From assembly GCA_903930395.1 (NCBI GenBank), contig CAIYYE010000468.1, forward strand, positions 1 to 6,675: a DNA stretch of 6,675 nucleotides. The letters are read 5' to 3'. The notes under the pieces are model-generated. The model worked only from the letters and a program-made list of their open reading frames with translations, made no database searches and had not been told where the DNA came from. How positions within the stretch are numbered: the stretch's first letter is position 1; every line of letters begins with the position of its first letter. Of this stretch, positions 1 through 6,214 are shown piece by piece. A program made the translations under genes and the position numbers. Source of the stretch: an uncultured beta proteobacterium (GTDB lineage: Bacteria; Pseudomonadota; Gammaproteobacteria; Burkholderiales; Rhodocyclaceae).

Positions 1-1138
1 CCCAGTTGCGCGCCAGGATCTGGTGGGCAAACGGCGAGTAGCGGGCGAGCAGCACCTCGTCGTGGCCCTTACCGGCGCCTTCGCCGGTCAGCACGGTGAG
101 GGTTTCCTTGACCGTCGGCAGGTAGTCTTCCGGCAGGCAGCGCGAATCGGTCCGCGGGTAGGTCAGGACCTTGTGCTTTTCGTACAGGGCCTGTGCCAGC
201 GACAGCGTGGTCTTGGCCGAGAAGCCGAAGCGGCTGTTGGCTTCGCGCTGCAAGGTGGTCAGGTCGAAGAGGGCGGGTGACAGGCGGGTTTCCGGCTTGG
301 CTTCCTCGGTGACTTCACCGGGCTTGCCAAGGGTGGCGGCGCGGATGGCGTCGGCCTTGTTCTGTTCCCACAGGCGGTCGGCGCGGGCATGTTCGTCTTC
401 GTTCTTGCCCTTGAAGCCTTCGTCGAACCATTTGCCCTTGTAGCTGCCGGCCTTGGCGGTGAATTCGGCTTCGACTTCCCAGTAATCGCGCGGCTTGAAT
501 TCGCGGATGCGCTTTTCACGTTCGACGACGATGGCCAGCGTCGGCGTTTGCACGCGGCCGACCGTGGTCAGGTGGAAGCCACCGGTTTTCGAATTGAAGG
601 CGGTCATCGCCCGCGTACCGTTGATGCCGACCAGCCAGTCGGATTCCGAACGGCAGACGGCGGCGTCGCCGAGGCCTTGCATTTCGTTGCCGTGGCGCAG
701 GCGCGAGAAGCCGTCGCGGATGGCACCCTGGGTCATCGATTGCAGCCAGAGGCGCTGCACCGGCTTGCCCGACTTGGTGTGCTGGGCAATGTAATTGAAG
801 ATCAGTTCGCCTTCCCGCCCCGCGTCACAGGCGTTGATCAGGCCGCTGACGTCCTTGCGCTTGATCAGCTTGGCCAGCACCTTGAGCCGCGATTCGGTCT
901 TTTCGATCGGCTTCAGCGCGAAATGCGGCGGGATGACCGGCAGGTGGGCAAACGACCATTTGCCGCGCTTGACCTCGAATTCTTCGGGACAGGCCAGTTC
1001 CAGCAGATGACCGACGGCCGACGAAATGACGTGGGTGTCGCTTTCGAAGTATTCGTCGTGCTTGGTGAAGCCTCCCAGCGCCTTGGCGATGTCGGCGGCG
1101 ACGGAAGGTTTCTCGGCAATAATCAGCTTTTTGGTCAT
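1..1138 (-). CDS. topB: DNA topoisomerase III-type (type IA) topoisomerase, N-terminal 379 residues, 3' end outside window
   Basis: Type IA topoisomerases cut one DNA strand through a 5'-phosphotyrosine, pass the other strand and reseal; topoisomerase III mainly decatenates and resolves recombination or replication intermediates in the cytoplasm. The frame stays open from the ATG at 1138 to the window edge with no frameshift. The N-terminal TOPRIM domain shows LIIAEKPS (residues 5-12, E9) and CDAGREGE (104-111, D105 and E109). SVGRVQTPTL-like TVGRVQTPTL is at 192-201. The active-site motif LTYPRTDSR (325-333) puts the catalytic tyrosine at Y327, almost the same position as Y328 of E. coli topoisomerase III. 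The second acidic residue of the usual DxDxE triad is glycine (G107), as I recall for Gram-positive-type TopB proteins. The Shine-Dalgarno is weak (ACAGG before the ATG). The gene follows dprA by 76 bp and has its own likely promoter. It could be labelled topA in some annotations; the YPRTDS motif and the DAGREGE form favour topoisomerase III. The C-terminal part, including any zinc fingers, cannot be seen. Confidence 0.93.
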   Translation of the reverse strand, partial: MTKKLIIAEKPSVAADIAKALGGFTKHDEYFESDTHVISSAVGHLLELACPEEFEVKRGKWSFAHLPVIPPHFALKPIEKTESRLKVLAKLIKRKDVSGLINACDAGREGELIFNYIAQHTKSGKPVQRLWLQSMTQGAIRDGFSRLRHGNEMQGLGDAAVCRSESDWLVGINGTRAMTAFNSKTGGFHLTTVGRVQTPTLAIVVEREKRIREFKPRDYWEVEAEFTAKAGSYKGKWFDEGFKGKNEDEHARADRLWEQNKADAIRAATLGKPGEVTEEAKPETRLSPALFDLTTLQREANSRFGFSAKTTLSLAQALYEKHKVLTYPRTDSRCLPEDYLPTVKETLTVLTGEGAGKGHDEVLLARYSPFAHQILARNW

Positions 1139-1156
1139 GTTGGGGCCTGTGGAGTC

Positions 1157-1196
1157 CGGGGCATGATAAGTGCCCCGTGCGCGGCTTGGCAAGCCG
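1157..1196. repeat. Two adjacent palindromes in the dprA–topB gap
   Basis: Palindrome one has arms CGGGGCA (1157-1163) and TGCCCCG (1171-1177), a perfect 7-bp match around the 7-base centre TGATAAG. Palindrome two has arms CGGCTT (1182-1187) and AAGCCG (1191-1196), a perfect 6-bp match around GGC. A third small dyad, CTATATATAG, lies at 1200-1209 next to the dprA stop. Neither hairpin has a following U-tract on the minus strand, so an intrinsic terminator for dprA is not supported. Because the -10 and -35 hexamers sit inside the symmetric arms, operator function is possible, but this is inference. Confidence 0.55.
1163..1192 (-). promoter_or_regulatory. Probable sigma70-type promoter of topB
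   Basis: Read on the minus strand, TTGCCA (1192-1187; 5 of 6 to TTGACA) is followed by an 18-base spacer and TATCAT (1168-1163; 5 of 6 to TATAAT). Transcription would start near 1156, giving a leader of about 18 bases before the topB ATG at 1138. Both hexamers lie in dyad symmetries: the -35 in CGGCTT/AAGCCG (1182-1196) and the -10 in a 7-bp-arm palindrome (1157-1177). That topB is transcribed separately from lysM-dprA is inferred from this. Confidence 0.6.
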
Positions 1197-1214
1197 TCTC
1201 TATATATAGTGAGC

Positions 1215-2291
1215 CTAGCCCAGCCGCTGGTAGCGGTTGCCGGGCAGGGGGGAAATTTGGCCGGAAAGTTCGAGCATCAGGAGCTCCGGCAGTAATTGGT
1301 CGGCACTTTGTCCGGTGAATTCCACAAGATCGTCCAGGCTGCAGGGATCGTGCGCCATGGCGGCGAGTAGCGGGTGTTCATCGTCTTGTCGGGTGGATTC
1401 AGCAGATTTGGCCGGCGCTGCGAAATTGCCCAGTTCTTCGAGCACATCGTTGGCCGTTTCGACCAGCTTGGCGCCCTGCTTGATCAGTCTGTGGCAACCA
1501 CGGGCGACCGGCGAGTGGATGGAGCCAGGGATGGCGAAAACCTCCCGTCCCTGTTCGCCGGCCAGCCGTGCCGTGATCAGCGAACCGCTTTCCGGGGCGG
1601 CCTCGACAACCAGTACGCCGCGCGACAGCCCGGAAATGATGCGGTTGCGTCGCGGGAAGTTGGCGGCAATCGACGGGGTGCCCAATGGAAATTCGGAAAC
1701 GACCGCACCGTGTTCGACGATAGCCTGCGCCAGTTCCTTGTTGCGGGCCGGGTAGATGAGGTCGGCGCCGGTGCCAATGACGGCCACGGTGTCGCCACCA
1801 GCCGCCAGGGCGCCGCGGTGTGCCGCGGCATCGATGCCGAGTGCCAGGCCGCTGATGATGCAGAGTCCCTTGGCAGCCAGTGCCCTGGCAAAGCTTTCAG
1901 CGGTTTGCAGGCCTTGAGGCGTGGCATTGCGGCTACCGACCATGGCCAGGCCACGCTGCCGGAGCAGGGCCGGGTTGCCGCGCACATAGAGCACATTGGG
2001 TGGATCGGCGATTTCGAGCAGGGCCTTCGGGTAGCCATCGTCGGCCAGGGTCAGGATATGTTGCCCGGGCCTGCTCGCCCACTCGATGCTGTGCTCGATG
2101 GCTTGGGCCGGGTCGATATCGAAGAGGAGGTCGGCCCGTTCGCCGATGACGCTGCGCGCCGCGAGGCGCCCGGCAGCAAATACCGCCTCGGGTAAACCGA
2201 AAGCGGCGAGAAGCTTTCTTTGCGACTCGCCGCCGAGGCCGGGAATGAGCGTCAGCCGCAACCAGGCGGCGAGGCCCTCACTGATGATCAC
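1215..2291 (-). CDS. dprA: DNA-processing protein DprA (Smf), ssDNA-binding RecA loader
   Basis: DprA binds incoming single-stranded DNA in the cytoplasm during natural transformation, protects it and loads RecA; it is also widely kept in bacteria not known to be competent. At 358 residues it has the usual length. An N-terminal SAM/HhH-like region (about 8-40, LRLTLIPGLGG) precedes the Rossmann-type DprA core (about 90-290). The core carries GSRN (119-122), SGLALGID (147-154), FPRRNRIISGLS (212-223), GSLITARLA (236-244), IPGSI (254-258) and GCHRLIKQGA (265-274). A C-terminal winged-helix-like segment follows (about 305-358, LDDLVEFTGQSADQLLPELL). The start codon is GTG at 2291, overlapping the TGA of the upstream LysM gene as GTGA. 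There is no good Shine-Dalgarno, so translational coupling to lysM is likely. All core motifs are intact, so the gene should be functional. Whether this organism takes up DNA cannot be judged from the window. Confidence 0.96.
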   Translation of the reverse strand: MIISEGLAAWLRLTLIPGLGGESQRKLLAAFGLPEAVFAAGRLAARSVIGERADLLFDIDPAQAIEHSIEWASRPGQHILTLADDGYPKALLEIADPPNVLYVRGNPALLRQRGLAMVGSRNATPQGLQTAESFARALAAKGLCIISGLALGIDAAAHRGALAAGGDTVAVIGTGADLIYPARNKELAQAIVEHGAVVSEFPLGTPSIAANFPRRNRIISGLSRGVLVVEAAPESGSLITARLAGEQGREVFAIPGSIHSPVARGCHRLIKQGAKLVETANDVLEELGNFAAPAKSAESTRQDDEHPLLAAMAHDPCSLDDLVEFTGQSADQLLPELLMLELSGQISPLPGNRYQRLG

Positions 2292-3319
2292 GGATTCTTG
2301 GCCGTATCCCCGATGATGACGGCTTTGGAGGCATCAACGATGAGTGCGTAGGCAACGTTGTCGAAGACGCGGAAGACAAAGGCCAGGCCATAACGCTCTT
2401 CCGGAACCGGTGTCGAGGTGCGAACGCCATCATCGTCGATGTTGATCGAGACGCGATTGCGCGACAGGGCGAGGACATGGCCGACTTCGAGGCCATCCTT
2501 CTTGCCGCGGGTCAGCGAAACGACTGAACTGGCGCCACCTTCCTGCACGCCACCATAGATCGACATGACCTTGGCAGAAACCTGTTGGTCCGGCCGATGC
2601 GGGGCGTAGGTGATGATTTCCGGTGGCGGAGCCGGGATAAGCTCATCGCCGCGGGCCATTTCTTCCTTGGCCAGCGTGACGCGCAGGGTGGCGGGCTCGC
2701 CCGGCTTGACCAGGCGGGCATTGCCGAGGAAGAAGGCTTCATAGGCGATGATCTCGCCGCTGACCGGATCCTTGAGCGGCTTGCCCTTGCGGAAGACATG
2801 CCATTTCTCGACGCGGGCATCGGGAATGCCGCTGGCGTAGAAAGTGTCGCCGGTGCCGAGCAACATGCGGTCTTCCTGGGCTGCCGTGATTTTTGCCCGA
2901 TTGCCGGAGTCGCTGGATTCAACGATCAGCGGTTGCGAAATGAAAGGTTCGATGACGTTGGGCGGGATGCTCGGGATGGCTTGAGCGCCTGGCGTGCTGT
3001 GTACCATCGGCTGGACCTTGCCGTCCTGGCCGCCGACCGGCTTGGCCATCCTGAGGCGCGGCGAGCCGCTCGACATGTCGAGAAGTATGATGTTGCCCGG
3101 ATAGATCCAGTGCGGGTTCTTGATCTCTTCCTTGTTCATCTGCCAGATTTCCGGCCAGCGCCAAGGCTGCTTGAGGAACTTGCCCGAAATGCCCCACAGC
3201 GTGTCGCCCTTGACGACGATGTGTCGGTCAGGTGGATTATCGACGAGCGTAAGCGGCTCGGCGGCCGATGCGCAGGAGGCCGTCACGGCCAGGATGAGCG
3301 CGGATATAATGCGAACCAT
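2288..3319 (-). CDS. Secreted LysM-domain peptidoglycan-binding protein
   Basis: The protein is 343 residues from the ATG at 3319. An N-terminal signal peptide (basic R3, hydrophobic stretch 4-15, likely cleavage after the ASA or SAA near 19-20) would export it to the periplasm. C16 lies in TASC, which is close to but not a good lipobox, so a lipoprotein is a weaker alternative. Residues about 33-80 form one LysM domain (HIVVKGDTLWGIS to WIYPGNIILL), a fold that binds GlcNAc-containing glycans such as peptidoglycan. The remaining 260 residues have no domain I can name. A beta-rich C-terminal part (about 248-343) has the pattern SLTRGKKDGLEVGHVLALSR and ends in TAKNP. The start was chosen because GTGAGG (GAGG at 3331-3328) stands 8 bases before this ATG and the signal peptide begins there. 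An in-frame ATG at 3397 would add 26 residues ahead of the signal and is unlikely. The gene heads a unit with dprA. Similar genes sit next to dprA and def in many Betaproteobacteria; their role is not known to me. Confidence 0.88.
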   Translation of the reverse strand: MVRIISALILAVTASCASAAEPLTLVDNPPDRHIVVKGDTLWGISGKFLKQPWRWPEIWQMNKEEIKNPHWIYPGNIILLDMSSGSPRLRMAKPVGGQDGKVQPMVHSTPGAQAIPSIPPNVIEPFISQPLIVESSDSGNRAKITAAQEDRMLLGTGDTFYASGIPDARVEKWHVFRKGKPLKDPVSGEIIAYEAFFLGNARLVKPGEPATLRVTLAKEEMARGDELIPAPPPEIITYAPHRPDQQVSAKVMSIYGGVQEGGASSVVSLTRGKKDGLEVGHVLALSRNRVSINIDDDGVRTSTPVPEERYGLAFVFRVFDNVAYALIVDASKAVIIGDTAKNP

Positions 3320-3465
3320 AGTCGTAACCTCACGTGCCGGCGGAACGCAATAAACGGGTCGCAGTCTCAGTAGTGCAGCGATCAATTTGCGTTCCATATC
3401 TCGGGAATTGCTTTAGATTCTGCACGTAATAACCTAATCGAGCAAGCTTTTATTCCTAATTTCAT
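3320..3465. promoter_or_regulatory. Divergent lysM/def intergenic region
   Basis: This 146-bp region separates the start codons of lysM (minus) and def (plus) and must hold promoters for both. The def-proximal part (about 3408-3465) is clearly AT-rich compared with the surroundings. I cannot pick a convincing -35/-10 pair. A weak minus-strand candidate is TTGCTC (3448-3443) with CAGAAT 17 bases on; weak plus-strand candidates start from TTGCTT (3408-3413). The lysM ribosome binding site GAGG is at 3331-3328. No comparable site precedes the def ATG at 3466. Confidence 0.5.
3342..3395. repeat. Perfect 9-bp inverted repeat upstream of lysM
   Basis: GGAACGCAA (3342-3350) and TTGCGTTCC (3387-3395) are exact reverse complements separated by 36 bases. 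Inside them TCGC (3359-3362) and GCGA (3378-3381) can form a second short helix. On the lysM transcript the arm nearest the gene ends about 10 bases before the GAGG ribosome binding site. It could be a leader hairpin if transcription starts upstream of 3395, or a pair of half-sites for a regulator. The sequence does not say which. Confidence 0.6.
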
Positions 3466-3969
3466 ATGGCCCTTCTACCCATTTTGCGTTTCCCCGACCC
3501 GCGCCTGAAAAAGGTGGCGGCACTCGTTACCCGGATTGACGAGAGCACCCGAAAACTGGTCGCCGACATGGCCGAAACCATGTACGAAGCACCCGGTATC
3601 GGTCTCGCTGCGACTCAGGTCGATGTGCATCAGCGCATCGTTGTCATCGATGTCTCCGAAGACAAGACCGAGTTGCGTGTTTTCATCAATCCGACGCTTG
3701 GCCGGAGCGAAGGCTGTCAGGTCGGTGAAGAGGGCTGCCTGTCGGTACCCGGCATCTACGACAAGGTCGAGCGTGCCGAGCGGGTGACGGTGAGCTATCT
3801 CGATCTCGACGGCAAGGAGCAGGTGCTGGAGGCGGAGGGTCTGCTGGCAGTCTGCATCCAGCATGAGATAGATCATCTGAATGGGGTAGTTTTCGTCGAT
3901 CACCTGTCGATGCTCAAGCAGGCCCGCATCAAGAACAAGATGGCCAAACAGGCGCGCGTCACCGCATGA
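3466..3969 (+). CDS. def: Peptide deformylase
   Basis: Peptide deformylase is a cytoplasmic metalloenzyme (Fe2+ in vivo) that removes the formyl group from the N-terminal methionine of nascent proteins at the ribosome exit. The 167-residue length is typical. All three family motifs are present: GIGLAATQ (44-51), EEGCLS (88-93, metal ligand C91) and QHEIDH (132-137, metal ligands H133 and H137, catalytic E134). The N-terminus [14 protein letters not shown] is the usual one for the family and supports the ATG at 3466, although no Shine-Dalgarno is visible before it. The C-terminal tail is lysine/arginine-rich (151-164), as in E. coli Def, where it contacts the ribosome. The stop overlaps the fmt start as ATGA, so the two genes form an operon and translation is probably coupled. 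Confidence 0.98.
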   Translation: MALLPILRFPDPRLKKVAALVTRIDESTRKLVADMAETMYEAPGIGLAATQVDVHQRIVVIDVSEDKTELRVFINPTLGRSEGCQVGEEGCLSVPGIYDKVERAERVTVSYLDLDGKEQVLEAEGLLAVCIQHEIDHLNGVVFVDHLSMLKQARIKNKMAKQARVTA

Positions 3970-4889
3970 GGCTGATATTTGCCGGGACACCGGAGTTTGC
4001 CGCCCAGGCCCTGCAGGCCATCGTCGCGGCCGGCCACGATGTGACGCTCGTGCTGACCCAGCCGGATCGCCCCGCTGGCCGGGGCATGACGCTGCAGCCA
4101 TCGGCCGTCAAGAAGGTGGCGCTGGAGCATGGCATCGAGGTATTCCAGCCGCTGACCTTGCGGGATGCCGAAGCCCAGGCCAAGCTTGCCGCAGTGGGCG
4201 CCGAGGTCATGGTCGTCGCCGCCTATGGCCTGATTCTGCCGCAAGTCGTACTCGATATGCCGCGTTTCGGCTGCATCAATATCCACGGCTCGCTGTTGCC
4301 GCGCTGGCGCGGGGCGGCGCCTATCCAGCGCGCCCTGCTGGCGGGCGATGCAGAGACAGGTGTATGCATCATGCAGATGGAGGCGGGGCTGGATACCGGG
4401 CCGGTGTTGTTGCGCGGGGCATTTCCCATCGACGCCAGCGATACGACAGCGACCCTGCATGACCGCCTGGCCGCCTTGGGCGCCGGGCTGGTCGTCGAGG
4501 CGCTCGGCAAGCTGCCCTTGCCGGCCGAGCCGCAGCCGGCCGAGGGCGTGACCTACGCCCACAAAATCGAGAAGGCCGAGGCATTGATCGACTGGTCGAA
4601 GACAGCGACCGAGCTTGATCGCCATATCCGCGCCTTCAATCCCTTCCCCGGTGCCCAGGCTTTGTTCGCTGGCCAGACTGTGAAACTCTGGCAGGCCATG
4701 CCGGTGGATGGCGCTGGTGAAGCGGGTGCCATTCTGGCGCTTGACCGCCACAGGATCGTCATTGCCTGTGGCCAGGGTGCGCTGTCGGTCAGTGAATTGC
4801 AGAAGGCGGGGGGCAAGCGCCTGCCGGTGCAACAGTTCCTGGCGGGCCATCCCCTGAAGGTCGGCGACCGCTTTGAGCAGCCGACCTGA
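3966..4889 (+). CDS. fmt: Methionyl-tRNA(fMet) formyltransferase
   Basis: Fmt transfers a formyl group from 10-formyltetrahydrofolate to methionyl-initiator tRNA in the cytoplasm; Def, encoded just upstream, later removes it from the protein. The 307-residue protein has the N-terminal Rossmann-like formyltransferase domain (about 1-190). This carries the start [12 protein letters not shown], the tRNA-contacting loop QPDRPAGRG (32-40) and the active-site block [16 protein letters not shown] (104-119). Catalytic residues are N105, H107 and D143 (in GLDTGP, 141-146), three positions below E. coli N108/H110/D146. The C-terminal OB-like domain (about 205-302) includes FNPFPGA and the typical [14 protein letters not shown] near the end. 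The start ATG overlaps the def stop by 4 bases. The gene ends 13 bp from the convergent end of the AdoMet decarboxylase gene. No terminator with a U-tract is visible there. In many relatives rsmB would follow directly, but here two minus-strand genes intervene. Confidence 0.98.
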   Translation: MRLIFAGTPEFAAQALQAIVAAGHDVTLVLTQPDRPAGRGMTLQPSAVKKVALEHGIEVFQPLTLRDAEAQAKLAAVGAEVMVVAAYGLILPQVVLDMPRFGCINIHGSLLPRWRGAAPIQRALLAGDAETGVCIMQMEAGLDTGPVLLRGAFPIDASDTTATLHDRLAALGAGLVVEALGKLPLPAEPQPAEGVTYAHKIEKAEALIDWSKTATELDRHIRAFNPFPGAQALFAGQTVKLWQAMPVDGAGEAGAILALDRHRIVIACGQGALSVSELQKAGGKRLPVQQFLAGHPLKVGDRFEQPT

Positions 4890-4902
4890 CTGGCTCGGCG
4901 CT

Positions 4903-5283
4903 TCAGTCCCCGAGGTTGCCGCGCGCCACCTCTTTCTTTTCCAGCCGGCTGGGGGCGAAGCGGTCGATAAGCTCGCTGAATAGTGCTTGCGCCTGCAGGC
5001 TGTGGTCACCACTGAAATTGCAGACATAGACATCCAGCGTCACGCTGGCGATTTCGGGCCAGGTGTGCACAGCAAGGTGGGATTCGGCCAGGACGACGGT
5101 GCCTGTGACGCCGGCAGGCTGACTGCTCGCGTCGTGGAAGGCATGAAAAAGCCGGCCGACGACGGTCAGGCCATGGCGCTGACAGGCGTCGACACAGAAT
5201 GATTCGAGCCCCGGGGCGTCGAGCAGGAAAGCCGGGGGGCACCGGCAGTCGTGCAGGTCGGCAATCAGGTGCAGGCCGTTCAT
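4903..5283 (-). CDS. speD: S-adenosylmethionine decarboxylase proenzyme, short bacterial (SpeH-like) class
   Basis: AdoMet decarboxylase makes decarboxylated AdoMet, the aminopropyl donor for spermidine. The 126-residue proenzyme cleaves itself to form a pyruvoyl cofactor. The cleavage motif LAESHLAVHTWPE (65-77) places the pyruvoyl-forming serine at S68. H73 and C88 (in YVCNFSG) are the other processing and catalytic residues. The S-H-C spacing (68/73/88) equals that of the Thermotoga maritima enzyme (63/68/83). The N-terminus GLHLIADLHDC is also typical. The ATG at 5283 lies 3 bases after the stop of the nuclease gene, with GGGAG 7 bases before it, so it is the second gene of a two-gene unit. 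The short class differs from the larger E. coli SpeD; speH is sometimes used as its symbol. No spermidine synthase gene (speE), the usual partner, is visible in the window. Confidence 0.95.
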   Translation of the reverse strand: MNGLHLIADLHDCRCPPAFLLDAPGLESFCVDACQRHGLTVVGRLFHAFHDASSQPAGVTGTVVLAESHLAVHTWPEIASVTLDVYVCNFSGDHSLQAQALFSELIDRFAPSRLEKKEVARGNLGD

Positions 5284-5286
5284 GGC

Positions 5287-6180
5287 TTAACTCCCGGGCG
5301 TTTCACGTGGAACCCGCTGGCCGAAAATGCGCTCGAGCAGTCCGCCCAGCCGGTAACCGGCATCGACGATGCGGCGTTCGGCCAGATCGCGGCTGTGCCG
5401 GTGAAAGTCTTCACTGATCTGTGCTGGCCGGCTGCCGCCGGATGGCGGGTAGGCCCCGGCGAGCAGGCGATGGCTCTCGTCACGCCACTGCCTGACATTG
5501 CCTTGCGTCGGAGCCGGGTGCTTGTCGAGCAGGCGCGCCGCATTCTGTGCCAGGCGCTTGCCGCGAAGCCAGGGTGGGCCGGGCAGATCGTCCCAATAAC
5601 TGTGCAGCGTGCTCAAGGGGTGACGTTTATTGAGCGGATTTTCGATGTCGACCTTGTTACCGCCTTCGTCACCGTGTCGTCCGACATGCAGCGGCTGGTG
5701 GATGTCGGCGACGAGATGGGCCAGCCAGGGCAGGGCATAGGCGCCGTCAGCCGGATTGCGGCTGGCAGCCAGGAGCTTGCCCAGGCGCTCGATCTGACGG
5801 TCCAGTTCGCCGGCTTCCGGCTTGCCGGCGGCATCGAGGTCCACGTAGTGCCAGCGCTTGTGGCGTGCCGTGTCGGGCAGGCCGGGCAGGGCTGGAGTGG
5901 CTGCTTCCCTGTTTTCATCGTGGAAGCGCGGGTCGTGGCGAATGTCGTCGGGCCAGGTCGAGGCTTCGGCAAAGATGTCGATGCCCTTGGTCGAACGCGA
6001 TTTGTCGGCCCAGCGCTGGTAATCCGGGTGGTCGGCGAGTATTTGGGTGATGGCGTCCTGTGCCGGTGGAGACAGTTGCTGCCAGGCGATGACGGCGACC
6101 AGGCGATGGCCGGCGGCATTCCAGGCGCTGGCTGGCGCGGGCAGGGAAAAGAAAAGCAGAGCGAGGAGGATTTGCCGCAT
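5287..6180 (-). CDS. Secreted S1/P1-family zinc-dependent nuclease
   Basis: S1/P1 nucleases hydrolyse single-stranded DNA and RNA, and often 3'-nucleotides, with a trinuclear zinc site; bacterial members are exported and probably help scavenge nucleotides and phosphate. The 297-residue precursor has a clean signal peptide (1-19, ending PAPASA). Cleavage gives mature Trp (W20), which in this family ligates zinc through its N-terminal amine. Remaining ligands follow the P1 pattern: H25 (WNAAGH), D78 (TWPDD), H111 (RWHYVD), H155/D159/H165 (HLVADIHQPLHVG) and H193/D197 (LHSYWDD). The EGGN motif is at 172-175. I see no cysteine, so unlike fungal P1 it has no disulphides. The start at 6180 was chosen because it begins the signal peptide; an in-frame ATG at 6234 would add 18 hydrophilic residues and overlap rsmB. 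No Shine-Dalgarno precedes 6180. The gene heads a unit with the AdoMet decarboxylase gene 3 bases downstream and is divergent from rsmB. Confidence 0.93.
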   Translation of the reverse strand: MRQILLALLFFSLPAPASAWNAAGHRLVAVIAWQQLSPPAQDAITQILADHPDYQRWADKSRSTKGIDIFAEASTWPDDIRHDPRFHDENREAATPALPGLPDTARHKRWHYVDLDAAGKPEAGELDRQIERLGKLLAASRNPADGAYALPWLAHLVADIHQPLHVGRHGDEGGNKVDIENPLNKRHPLSTLHSYWDDLPGPPWLRGKRLAQNAARLLDKHPAPTQGNVRQWRDESHRLLAGAYPPSGGSRPAQISEDFHRHSRDLAERRIVDAGYRLGGLLERIFGQRVPRETPGS

Positions 6181-6214
6181 TCGGCCATTATGCCGCGTGC
6201 GATAATGCTCGCCT
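6181..6214. promoter_or_regulatory. Compact divergent promoter region between nuclease gene and rsmB
   Basis: Only 34 bp separate the two start codons. On the plus strand TGCGATAAT (6198-6206) matches an extended -10 (TGn plus GATAAT, 5 of 6) and would start transcription at about 6212-6214, directly at the rsmB ATG (6215). On the minus strand CATAAT (6192-6187, 5 of 6) would start transcription near 6180, the nuclease ATG. The two lie in a dyad: CATTAT (6186-6191) and ATAATG (6202-6207) are perfect inverted repeats. Neither gene shows a Shine-Dalgarno, and I see no good -35 for either. Leaderless transcripts are an inference. Confidence 0.4.

Noticed and set aside
389..1318. 309-codon plus-strand open frame opposite topB
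   Set aside because: It is antisense to an intact topoisomerase frame and runs through the topB promoter gap into the dprA end, with no domain signature.
1374..2195. 273-codon plus-strand open frame opposite dprA
   Set aside because: It is the complement-frame shadow of dprA, whose core motifs are all intact on the minus strand.
2585..3373. 262-codon plus-strand open frame opposite the LysM gene
   Set aside because: It is antisense to the LysM gene, which has a signal peptide and ribosome binding site, and it shows no motif of its own.
3320..3397. 26-residue N-terminal extension of the LysM protein from the ATG at 3397
   Set aside because: The extension would bury the signal peptide, it lacks a ribosome binding site, and it would consume the inverted repeat. 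The ATG at 3319 has GAGG at good spacing.
4880..4899. Possible bidirectional terminator between fmt and speD (GCCGA/TCGGC arms)
   Set aside because: The stem is only 5 bp with a 10-base loop, overlaps the fmt stop, and has no U-tract on either strand. It is too weak to call.
3900..5033. 377-codon minus-strand open frame opposite fmt
   Set aside because: It is antisense to fmt, which has complete active-site motifs. The translation is low in identifiable motifs and rich in Q, R and H, as for frame shadows.
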